Shown: positions 1 through 6,074, counted from the first letter of the stretch. The stretch is 6,289 bases of DNA from Deltaproteobacteria bacterium RIFOXYD12_FULL_50_9 (GCA_001799225.1 MGTA01000062.1:1-6289), one strand, 5' to 3'. The notes: generated by a model not told the origin, from the letters alone. A program made the numbers and translations.

Positions 1-19
1 ACACCCTCGGAATTTCCAC

Positions 20-250
20 ATGAGCAATGACATCCAATGGGGAAACATTTCCCGTGGTTTCTGTATCCTTGGCGGAGCGATTGCCATTATCGGCGGGTTG
101 AGGCTTGTAGGGCTCAAGGCACAGGGCGAGAACAACATGCTTGAGGCTATCGCCAATGGCATTGGTTACTACTGCCTCGGAAAGGGCATATTTATGATCG
201 CCATCTCGATCAACGTCCGGGAAGCGCTTCGTGTTATCCGTATGGGATAA
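20..250 (+). CDS. small two-segment membrane protein, function unknown
   Basis: A 76-residue protein that I do not recognise. Two hydrophobic stretches are visible: about residues 13-32 (rich in Gly, Ala, Ile, Leu) and about 45-64 (contains GYYCLGKGIFMIAISI). They are joined by a polar loop with Gln, Gly, Glu and Asn, and the protein ends in a short basic tail (REALRVIRMG). It probably sits in the inner membrane as a hairpin. There is no clear cleavable signal peptide. A weak CGGAA lies 8 bases before the ATG. The frame is open upstream to the window edge, so the true start could lie to the left. It converges on the regulator gene with only 21 bases between them and no obvious terminator. Small two-helix proteins of this size occur in conjugation and phage modules, but nothing here proves such a role. 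Confidence 0.6.
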   Translation: MSNDIQWGNISRGFCILGGAIAIIGGLRLVGLKAQGENNMLEAIANGIGYYCLGKGIFMIAISINVREALRVIRMG

Positions 251-271
251 CGGGAGTTAAAATTCCTTATT

Positions 272-2179
272 TCAGGCACAACGATCATCCTTAATTTCCC
301 GCTTAGAAGGAAGGTTATACCCCTTCATTTTCTTGCCAAGCGTCTTTCGGTCTATCCCCAAATCACTTGCAGTATGCGATTGATGCCAATTATGTTTTTC
401 TAAAGCTTTTAAGATCAACGTTTTCTCGAGATCCTCAACAGCCAGGCTTAACGATGCCCATTCCTCAGGCTCATAATCCGTCCGAAGTTGTCCACCGGAA
501 ATTGATGAGTGAAAAAAATCCAGCTTCCCGAGAGAAGCATAGCGCTGGATCGTATTTTTAAATTCTTGGAGATTACCCGGCCAATCGTAATCCTGGAGGG
601 CTTTTGTAACGATAGGATCAAGATCCTGGGCCATCTCTGGATGGTATTTTTTTAAGAAGAAATCCGCCAACAACGGAATATCTTCTTTCCTTTCTCTTAA
701 AGATGGCACATTGATGACAATTATCTGGATAAAAAACAAAAATTCCTGCCCCATCAACCCTTGGATTACCAGATTCCTTAGTGTCTCAGATGTCGCACAA
801 ATCAACCGTACATCTACTTTGATGAATTTTTTTGTAACAGGCTGAACAAATCCGTTTTTCAAAGCATCAATCAACTCACTTTGCAATTTCAGACTCAAGC
901 TCTCAATATTATCGAGATACAAAGTCCCATGATCGGCCAAAATTAAGAACCCGGCCGATATATCTGGATTTGTTTCTGCTGACAATGAATCACAACACCC
1001 AAAAAGATGTCGCCTGACCTCAAAATCAGACATCTCACAATCGAGATACAAAAACCCAACATCTTTCCTTTGGCTTTGCTGCCAAATGGCTTTTCCAACA
1101 TATTGCCGTCCCGAGCCTTGTTCTCCGCGCAACAATACATTCGAATGAGAATAAGCAGCCGACAAAATGAGGTCATACATTTCCTGCATGACCTGGCTCT
1201 TTCCCACGATCTCTCCAAATTTGTATCGATCTGAAAGCGTTGCCAATAATTGAGTGTTTTGATTTCTTAAAAAAGTTTCTCGGTCATGCAAATTCATCTC
1301 AACCAATTTTCGTTTAGTGATATCTATGCAGACTCCGACCAAACCCTCCGCTTCGCCACGGTTATTTTCCAGTCTGGATTTGGTGCTCTCCAACATCACT
1401 TCATTGCCTTGAAAATCTGTTACAAGAATTTCTATGGTTTCTGGAACGCCGGTAGCTAATATCTTTAAATCTTGCTCATGCAATAAATTAGCTGTTTGGG
1501 GAGGCAACCCTAAATCGAAAACAGATTTTCCCACTATCCCATCAGGATCACTTGAACCAGTCATTAGTTTTGCAAAAATTTTATTCGCCCCTTTGAAATT
1601 CATTTCTTTATCTTTCCAGAAAACAGCATAGGGGATTTTGGCAATTATCTTTTCAAGCAATTTAACTTGGCTTGCCAATTCATCCTGTGTTTTCACCAAA
1701 CACTGTTTCTTATGTTCATATAACGCAGTTCGCTCCTCAACTTGGGCTTCAAGATTTTCCTGCAGTGCAACGCAAAAATCCATCCGCCGCTTGGCCGCCG
1801 CCAATTGACAAATGACTTCTACAAAAGCATCTATCTCCGAAATCGGCTTGGTGTAATAATTAATTGCGCCCGCGCGGAGTGCTTGGATAATTTTTTCTGA
1901 TTGGGTGTTGCCGGAAACCACTACAACGGGAATATAGGAAACTGATGTAATATGTTTTAAAATTACAAAGCCATCGGGCGGGGGCATCTGCAAATCCACC
2001 ATGACCAAATCAGGTTTGGTTTCATCAAATAATCGAATCCCTTCTTCGCCGTCCTGTGCTATCAGTACATCACATTTTCCTCTAAACGTTTCTTGCATTA
2101 TTTTTAAAAAGATAGGGTCATCGTCAATGACTAAAATGCAAGGTTTATGGGGGGGCATCTCTTTTAATAATGTAATCAT
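272..2179 (-). CDS. response-regulator-like protein with degenerate sigma-54 activator (pseudo-AAA) domain
   Basis: A 635-residue NtrC-type regulator. In order: a receiver domain (about 14-125) with acidic pocket D19-D21, phospho-acceptor D62, S89 and K111 all present; a coiled-coil linker (about 127-180); a PAS domain (about 175-292); a sigma-54-activator AAA module (about 320-547); and a Fis-type helix-turn-helix (about 583-623, LGIDRKTLGKKMK). Receiver and helix-turn-helix look functional. The AAA module does not. Walker A is GEQGSGRQ (Lys to Arg at 358), Walker B is LYLDNI (catalytic Glu to Asn at 424), and the GAFTGA loop is absent. The arginine-finger position of the usual LYYRL is Phe483, and WPGNLQEF has Gln538 where the sensor-II Arg belongs. 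By homology it should neither hydrolyse ATP nor drive sigma-54 open complexes, so I infer a phosphorylation-controlled DNA binder. The frame is uninterrupted. The start at 2179 has AGGGGGA at 2192-2198; the Met at residue 8 lacks a properly spaced site. Confidence 0.9.
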   Translation of the reverse strand: MITLLKEMPPHKPCILVIDDDPIFLKIMQETFRGKCDVLIAQDGEEGIRLFDETKPDLVMVDLQMPPPDGFVILKHITSVSYIPVVVVSGNTQSEKIIQALRAGAINYYTKPISEIDAFVEVICQLAAAKRRMDFCVALQENLEAQVEERTALYEHKKQCLVKTQDELASQVKLLEKIIAKIPYAVFWKDKEMNFKGANKIFAKLMTGSSDPDGIVGKSVFDLGLPPQTANLLHEQDLKILATGVPETIEILVTDFQGNEVMLESTKSRLENNRGEAEGLVGVCIDITKRKLVEMNLHDRETFLRNQNTQLLATLSDRYKFGEIVGKSQVMQEMYDLILSAAYSHSNVLLRGEQGSGRQYVGKAIWQQSQRKDVGFLYLDCEMSDFEVRRHLFGCCDSLSAETNPDISAGFLILADHGTLYLDNIESLSLKLQSELIDALKNGFVQPVTKKFIKVDVRLICATSETLRNLVIQGLMGQEFLFFIQIIVINVPSLRERKEDIPLLADFFLKKYHPEMAQDLDPIVTKALQDYDWPGNLQEFKNTIQRYASLGKLDFFHSSISGGQLRTDYEPEEWASLSLAVEDLEKTLILKALEKHNWHQSHTASDLGIDRKTLGKKMKGYNLPSKREIKDDRCA

Positions 2180-2206
2180 TTTAAAATTATGTCCCCCTAT
2201 TGTGAA

Positions 2207-2234
2207 ATATTACGACCCAACATTCTCTTTACAA
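2207..2234 (-). promoter_or_regulatory. possible sigma-70-type promoter for the regulator gene
   Basis: On the minus strand TTGTAA (2234-2229) and TAATAT (2212-2207) lie 16 bases apart, each matching four of six consensus positions. Initiation would fall near 2200, giving a very short leader that includes the AGGGGGA ribosome-binding site. The 104-base gap to the preceding gene makes an internal promoter reasonable, but the match is weak. I saw no sigma-54 type element (TGGCAC-N5-TTGC) in this gap. Confidence 0.25.
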
Positions 2235-2283
2235 CAACCTACTTGCACAAGCTCCTACCTTCGGGCCAGAATCGTTGGCTCTA

Positions 2284-2478
2284 TCAATCTGCCGAGGCAA
2301 AAATCTTCGCGAGTTGTTTCTGAAGATCGTCCGGTAACAATTCTTTTATTTTACCATAATGCTTTTCTAACCATTGTCCACCTTGTTGAACCCGAAGCTT
2401 GCGCTCTTCCTGTTCAACTTTCTTTGCTTGTTCCAACAAATCTTTAGCCTGTTGTCGTAGATTATCTGCTTTTGACAT
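2284..2478 (-). CDS. small charged coiled-coil protein, possibly a relaxosome accessory factor
   Basis: A 64-residue cytoplasmic protein rich in Lys, Glu and Gln. Residues about 3-32 form a strongly predicted helix with coiled-coil character (RQQAKDLLEQAKKVEQEERK). A short segment with a double glycine follows (RVQQGGQWLEKH, about 29-40), then a second amphipathic helix (about 42-61). The start is well supported: AAAGGAG at 2484-2490 lies 5 bases before the ATG. It begins 38 bases after the topoisomerase stop and is probably translated from the same transcript. The coiled coil followed by K-x-R...GG...EK loosely recalls small TraD/MobC-type relaxosome proteins, which bind DNA near transfer origins. 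That resemblance is by eye only and short helical proteins mimic each other easily, so I leave the function open. Confidence 0.8.
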   Translation of the reverse strand: MSKADNLRQQAKDLLEQAKKVEQEERKLRVQQGGQWLEKHYGKIKELLPDDLQKQLAKIFASAD

Positions 2479-2516
2479 TTTTTCTCCTTTTTTTATAAAA
2501 ATGAACGTTTAAATTT

Positions 2517-4721
2517 TTACAACTTCTTTACTTTAAAATCAAATCCCAACTGCCACCCATATGTTTCATGCTTGGTGAGAATAATTGCTGCATCAAAGTT
2601 ATTACCACCCTTTCCCGGGATACCTGTTAGATGCATCGGTTTTTTCTCAAGAGCTTTTTGTACCAATTCTTTCAAAAAATGCTCGGTATGCTCGATCTTA
2701 AACCGATCAAGAAAAAGCTCCGCATTCTTTATCCATAATACGAATTTACAGCCGCCCTTAAATTCAGAACAGCCAAACATCTTTTCCCGCATAACTATTT
2801 TCCCTACTTTGCACTCTGGACATATCCCAACTTCCACTTTCAATATCTGGTTACGCTTAATAAAAGCAGCCGTAGCCGTATCACTTCCGAAAAGGCCTTC
2901 GGGGATTTCTATTTTCTTTTGCTTGGCAATATTGGTTGCATATTCGATCTGGCTTGGAGTTGGTTTGCCAACTTGAAGATCTATTCCCAAATCATCTCTT
3001 AAGATTTGAACCAGCTTGTGATATTCATTGATTAGATCATCAGCAGTATCTATTTCTCCTGACGCAATCAAATCCAGTTTATCCTCAAAGTCTTTGGCAT
3101 GATCTCTATCTGCCATCCACGGACACTTTGCCATCACCCACGCATCGACGGCTTTCCCAAGCTCTGAAACATAGAGCATCCCGTTTCTCACAAACACATA
3201 ATCTTTCGCCGTTAAAGATGGAATAATGGTATCCAAGGTGGAAGGTCGAGCTATCCCCGCATCATCCAGGGTGGTGATAAAGCGACCAATCCCATAGCGG
3301 TCTGGTTGCCGCGTTTTCTTCTCTATCGCCTCAATATTCACCGGCGCCAACGTATCTCCAATCGTCATAGAAGGAAGCTGTATCTCCCGATCTTTCCATT
3401 CGTCACGCTCATTACGCTCTGAAGCCTTAATAAACCGCCCGCCAATCATTTCCCAACCTTGATAGATGGCATGGTTGGCCTGGGCCTTAAACTTGATGCC
3501 AGCCACACTTGTAACCACCTGTGTCGTATCGTAGACTGCATTTTTTAATTGCACCGCAATTGTGCGATAGAAAATAAATTCGTAAAGCTTATGATGATCT
3601 TTGCCTAAGATGTTTGTATCGCCCTTTTGCCGCCATATCTCATCAATGTTGCTTGGGAAATATTCTTCCTCAAAATAGGTTGGCCGGACAGCCTCATGCG
3701 CATCCGCATTTTTTTTGGTTTTTCTGAATTCACGACGGGCAACCAGAGTATGTTCTGCACCGAAAAAATCTGTTAGCACCTTCGTCATCTCGGTGATAGC
3801 TGTGTCTGAAATACGGTAGCTGTCTGTCCGGTGATAAGTGATATATCCAAGCTCGAACAATTGTTGTGCAAGATCCATGGTGTGATTGGGTGCAAACCCG
3901 AAAAGATAAAACCCTCCCCTCTGGAGTCTCGAAGTGGTCAATGGTGGGTATGGAGCGATATCATGATTGTTAGGTTTAAATTCTTCGACAATATGGACGT
4001 TTTTCCGGACCAGGTGTATTACCTCCTGGAGCTGTTCAGCATTCTCTTCCTTAAATTTAAGCTGGTTTGTTGCTCTGAACGGTATCCCTTCGGTGACATA
4101 ATCCACGACTATTTGCCAATATGGTTCGGAAACAAAAGCCTCAATCCTTTTTTCGTTTTCAGCCAGGATATGCAGGGCCGCAGACAATACCCTACCGACT
4201 CCAGATGGGCGGTGTTCACTACATGACCGTTTGAAATCCGCACGAAGCAACTGTGATATAGGATAGCCAACCTCCCTGTCTATATAACGCCTGGCTCGCT
4301 GTGCCTCAGTAATACGAACATCTAAAGTTCGCGCTCGTTCTTTGATCGCCGTCAGAATTTCCGACCTTGTGATCTCATTGAAAGTTACCCTGTGATATTG
4401 TTTTAATTCAGCCCTTGCCACTACATCCAGGGCGATTTTCTCTCCTTCTCTGTCTGGATCTGTTGCCACCCATACAGCTTTTGCCTTCTTTGCCGTTTCT
4501 GCAATCTCTTCAACCAGCTTTTTCTTGCCCTTTTCGTAAACCCATTTTCCAACAAAGGCTTCCCCTCGTTGCTCAATGCCGTGCTCATCGTCCGGCAGAT
4601 TAAGAATGTGACCAAGCGTGGCCATTACTACCCACCTTTCTGGCTCATCCTGAAGGTATTTGGCAATAGTCTTACTCTTAGTTGGAGACTCGACAATTAA
4701 CAGATTGAATTCTTGCTCCAT
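2517..4721 (-). CDS. topA: type IA DNA topoisomerase I (topA-like, mobile-element type)
   Basis: A 734-residue topoisomerase that cuts one DNA strand through a 5'-phosphotyrosine bond and passes the other, relaxing negative supercoils. The N-terminal Toprim domain shows VESPTKSKT (E11) and DPDREGE (88-94), the metal-binding acidic set. The catalytic tyrosine is Y296 in YITYHRTDS. Other family marks are TTSRLQ (262-267), HEAVRPT (342-348) and GIARPST (489-495). VESP rather than AEKPS, and ITYxRTDS, favour TopA over TopB. The C-terminus has one four-cysteine zinc motif (C634, C637, C651, C658) and a Q-x-x-YAxxIA...IP segment (591-607) of a kind I know from plasmid and element topoisomerases. 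At 734 residues it is shorter than chromosomal E. coli TopA (865), with fewer zinc ribbons, so I infer an element-borne paralogue. AAAGAGG at 4730-4736 lies 8 bases before the ATG. It is first in a probable operon with the coiled-coil gene. Confidence 0.95.
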   Translation of the reverse strand: MEQEFNLLIVESPTKSKTIAKYLQDEPERWVVMATLGHILNLPDDEHGIEQRGEAFVGKWVYEKGKKKLVEEIAETAKKAKAVWVATDPDREGEKIALDVVARAELKQYHRVTFNEITRSEILTAIKERARTLDVRITEAQRARRYIDREVGYPISQLLRADFKRSCSEHRPSGVGRVLSAALHILAENEKRIEAFVSEPYWQIVVDYVTEGIPFRATNQLKFKEENAEQLQEVIHLVRKNVHIVEEFKPNNHDIAPYPPLTTSRLQRGGFYLFGFAPNHTMDLAQQLFELGYITYHRTDSYRISDTAITEMTKVLTDFFGAEHTLVARREFRKTKKNADAHEAVRPTYFEEEYFPSNIDEIWRQKGDTNILGKDHHKLYEFIFYRTIAVQLKNAVYDTTQVVTSVAGIKFKAQANHAIYQGWEMIGGRFIKASERNERDEWKDREIQLPSMTIGDTLAPVNIEAIEKKTRQPDRYGIGRFITTLDDAGIARPSTLDTIIPSLTAKDYVFVRNGMLYVSELGKAVDAWVMAKCPWMADRDHAKDFEDKLDLIASGEIDTADDLINEYHKLVQILRDDLGIDLQVGKPTPSQIEYATNIAKQKKIEIPEGLFGSDTATAAFIKRNQILKVEVGICPECKVGKIVMREKMFGCSEFKGGCKFVLWIKNAELFLDRFKIEHTEHFLKELVQKALEKKPMHLTGIPGKGGNNFDAAIILTKHETYGWQLGFDFKVKKL

Positions 4722-4764
4722 TTCGCAAACCTCTTTTGAAAAAGGAATGGGCTCACTACTCTCT

Positions 4765-4802
4765 ATTTTTTTTCCGGCATAGTTTGTGTTTTGAAAAAAA
4801 AT
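4765..4802. repeat. A/T-tract inverted repeat upstream of the topoisomerase gene
   Basis: ATTTTTTTTC (4765-4774) and GAAAAAAAAT (4793-4802) are perfect 10-base inverted arms around an 18-base spacer, 43 bases before the topoisomerase start codon. Runs of eight T and eight A about 28 bases apart (centre to centre) could curve DNA or form an operator. The promoter of the gene must lie in or near this 159-base gap, but I could not pick out convincing -35 and -10 boxes. Confidence 0.5.
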
Positions 4803-4814
4803 GGATTTTTAGAC

Positions 4815-4857
4815 AAAAAAAAACGGCTCGCCCAGGTTGAATATCTGGAGAGCCGTT
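4815..4857 (-). terminator. intrinsic terminator of the 4881-5075 gene
   Basis: AACGGCTC (4822-4829) pairs with GAGCCGTT (4850-4857), with an inner CCAG/CTGG stem. On the minus strand the hairpin runs straight into nine T residues (complement of 4815-4823). It begins 23 bases after the stop codon of the small gene and would insulate it from the topoisomerase operon. Confidence 0.9.
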
Positions 4858-4880
4858 AAAGTTATGTTGATACCATGATC

Positions 4881-5075
4881 TCAGTGTGATCGTGAAGAGC
4901 CAGAAAACCCATATAGGGCCAGAAGATCCATTGCTGTATCTCTACCCTTTTTCGTGAATCCCAGGACAACAAATGCCTCTGGGGTATTCATGGGACGAAC
5001 CGGGTCTGAAAACCCAAGCTCCTTTAACAACTGGTCAACACAATCACCGTTGGTGGCATCAGGAAGTTGTTTCAT
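4881..5075 (-). CDS. small orphan protein, function unknown
   Basis: A 64-residue soluble protein that I do not recognise. There is no signal peptide or membrane helix. The N-terminal half is acidic and helical (about 12-21, CVDQLLKELG). The middle has a proline-rich turn (DPVRPMNTPEA, 24-34). A hydrophobic strand and helix follow (FVVLGFTKKGRDTAMDLLALYGF, about 35-57), before a Ser-rich tail. GGAG lies 7 bases before the ATG on the minus strand (about 5083-5086), with a second AGAGG closer in. A strong terminator follows the stop, the upstream gene has its own terminator, and a 62-base palindrome sits in its leader, so it is probably an independently controlled single-gene unit. The good ribosome-binding site plus matched terminator is the main argument that it is real. 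Confidence 0.75.
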   Translation of the reverse strand: MKQLPDATNGDCVDQLLKELGFSDPVRPMNTPEAFVVLGFTKKGRDTAMDLLALYGFSGSSRSH

Positions 5076-5121
5076 CGCCTCTCTCCATTTATGGGGTTTA
5101 ATTTCATCATTTCGTCAGCCT

Positions 5122-5183
5122 TCAGGCCACGATTCCAAGCAAGGGAGGATGATTATTTACCCTTGACTGAAATCGTGGCCTGA
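5122..5183. repeat. nested 62-base palindrome in the leader of the small orphan gene
   Basis: Perfect 13-base arms TCAGGCCACGATT (5122-5134) and AATCGTGGCCTGA (5171-5183) enclose a second perfect pair, CAAGGG (5140-5145) and CCCTTG (5160-5165). They are separated by equal 5-base internal loops, and a 14-base apical loop lies at the exact centre. No T run follows on either strand, so it is not a standard terminator. It lies 46 bases before the start codon at 5075. It could be a structured leader RNA, an operator, or a cruciform site for replication or transfer. Confidence 0.8.
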
Positions 5184-5211
5184 CACACAACAAAACAATG
5201 CCTGGAGAGAG

Positions 5212-5253
5212 AAAAAAAAACCCTGCGAGGGGTAAAAACAACCCCCTCGCAGG
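5212..5253 (-). terminator. intrinsic terminator of the 229-residue protein gene
   Basis: CCTGCGAGGGG (5222-5232) pairs perfectly with CCCCTCGCAGG (5243-5253). On the minus strand this 11-base GC-rich stem is followed by one G and nine T residues (complement of 5212-5220). It begins 15 bases after the stop codon of the gene it closes. Confidence 0.95.
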
Positions 5254-5268
5254 AATGCAAATTATCGG

Positions 5269-5958
5269 TTACGGGTAGATCTGAGCAATTACATTTGCCA
5301 GGTCAATTCCGCTTTTTTCAATTATGCAAATGGATCCCCTCGCGGAAACGATTGTATCGTCACCACCCTGGGGAACATCAACAAGATCTTCTTTGTCGGC
5401 ATATTCAGTATCGTAATCGATAAAAACTATGGAATCGATTGGCAACTGCCCCGGATCATTACTGATCACAGCTTGCAAAAGCCCTCCTTTACTGAAAACA
5501 ATACCCAATATCGGCTTAGCCAGAGGCAGATTGTCCGTGTGAGGCCCAATATCGCCTGTTTCGGCTTCGCTAATACGTTGGCCCAACCAAGAAGATGTCC
5601 CGAAATACTGGATATCATCGACGGTAATAAAAACTGCACTTCCACCAAATCCATCCGGCGCCATCTTGGAACAGGTGTAGGACGTTTCTCTTGAGATCCA
5701 AGAAAGCTCGCCATTAGAACGACGAATAATTTCCTGAAACCGCCCAAGGAGCTGTTCCTCACCATGTTCAATTTCGTTGCCCTCGGAATCAACGATTTGT
5801 GCATCCGAACACCAATTTTCTTCAAAGAGATAAAACTTATCATCGCCGTCTGACTCGATACTCACGCCAAAGGCTTCGATAAATTTAATATCATCATCTA
5901 AAAGAAGATGTTTGGGGATGGAAGGCTGGTATGTAGCTTGGCTATCATAATTTGGCAT
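5269..5958 (-). CDS. acidic two-module accessory protein, uncharacterised
   Basis: A 229-residue acidic soluble protein with no signal peptide or membrane segment. The N-terminal module (about 15-130) contains EIIRRSNGELSWISRE (76-91), YTCSKMAPDGFGGSAVFIT (94-112) and DDIQYFGTSSWL (114-125). The C-terminal module (about 148-229) contains GGLLQAVISNDPG (158-170) and FIDYDTEYAD (179-188), a GG-hydrophobic-Q...IDYDT pattern I have seen in small uncharacterised proteins of proteobacterial plasmids and phages. I know no assigned activity for either. I chose the start at 5958 because AAGGAG (5968-5973) lies 9 bases before it. The upstream in-frame ATG at 6015 would put its first codons inside a hairpin and has no better site. 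A strong terminator follows. It looks like a fusion of two accessory modules, but I cannot assign a biochemical role. Confidence 0.85.
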   Translation of the reverse strand: MPNYDSQATYQPSIPKHLLLDDDIKFIEAFGVSIESDGDDKFYLFEENWCSDAQIVDSEGNEIEHGEEQLLGRFQEIIRRSNGELSWISRETSYTCSKMAPDGFGGSAVFITVDDIQYFGTSSWLGQRISEAETGDIGPHTDNLPLAKPILGIVFSKGGLLQAVISNDPGQLPIDSIVFIDYDTEYADKEDLVDVPQGGDDTIVSARGSICIIEKSGIDLANVIAQIYP

Positions 5959-5992
5959 ATTTTTTGACTCCTTAAATGAAAACGGGAGACAA

Positions 5993-6035
5993 ATTTCCCC
6001 CATTAGGAGAAACAAGTCTCCCTAATGGGGGAAAT
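5993..6035 (-). promoter_or_regulatory. leader hairpin, possible attenuator, before the 229-residue protein gene
   Basis: ATTTCCCCCATTAGG (5993-6007) plus AGA pairs with TCTCCCTAATGGGGGAAAT (6017-6035) with a single bulged C, around a 6-base loop: 18 base pairs in all. It lies 1 base beyond the neighbouring terminator and 34 bases before the start codon at 5958, just upstream of the AAGGAG site. Only three T residues follow on the minus strand, so it would be a weak terminator at best. A regulatory leader or operator is an equal possibility. Confidence 0.6.
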
Positions 6036-6036
6036 A

Positions 6037-6074
6037 AAACACCACCAAAAGGCTGATGCCTTGGGGTGGTGTTT
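6037..6074 (-). terminator. intrinsic terminator of the coiled-coil/membrane protein gene
   Basis: AAACACCACC (6037-6046) pairs with GGTGGTGTTT (6065-6074). An inner stem AAGGC (6049-6053)/GCCTT (6058-6062) closes on a four-base loop, and the two stems are separated by a 2x2 mismatch. On the minus strand the tail reads TTTTATTT. It begins 26 bases after the stop codon at 6101-6103. Confidence 0.8.

Noticed and set aside
272..2179. Regulator as a pseudogene
   Set aside because: The AAA motifs are degenerate, but there is no frameshift or stop in 635 codons, and the receiver and helix-turn-helix keep their key residues. This fits a repurposed protein better than decay.
2001..2447. 148-residue plus-strand open frame
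   Set aside because: It lies opposite the receiver domain and the coiled-coil gene, both with clear motifs or ribosome-binding sites. The translation has no recognisable domain and no ribosome-binding site.
2572..2976. 134-residue plus-strand open frame
   Set aside because: It is antisense to the topoisomerase C-terminus and is explained as a shadow of that well-supported gene.
3831..4226. 131-residue plus-strand open frame
   Set aside because: It is antisense to the catalytic core of the topoisomerase, including the active-site region, and has no motif of its own.
5122..5183. Palindrome as a miniature transposable element
   Set aside because: The arms could be terminal repeats, but the flanks show no target-site duplication, and the nested, centred inner stem suits a structured site better.
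5122..5183. Palindrome as an intrinsic terminator
   Set aside because: No T run follows the stem on either strand, in contrast to the two clear nine-T terminators nearby.
5466..5843. 125-residue minus-strand open frame in another register
   Set aside because: It lies wholly inside the 229-residue protein gene, which has the better start site and matched terminator.
5959..6015. 19-residue N-terminal extension of the 229-residue protein (ATG at 6015)
   Set aside because: Its first codons fall in the leader hairpin, whereas the ATG at 5958 has AAGGAG 9 bases upstream.
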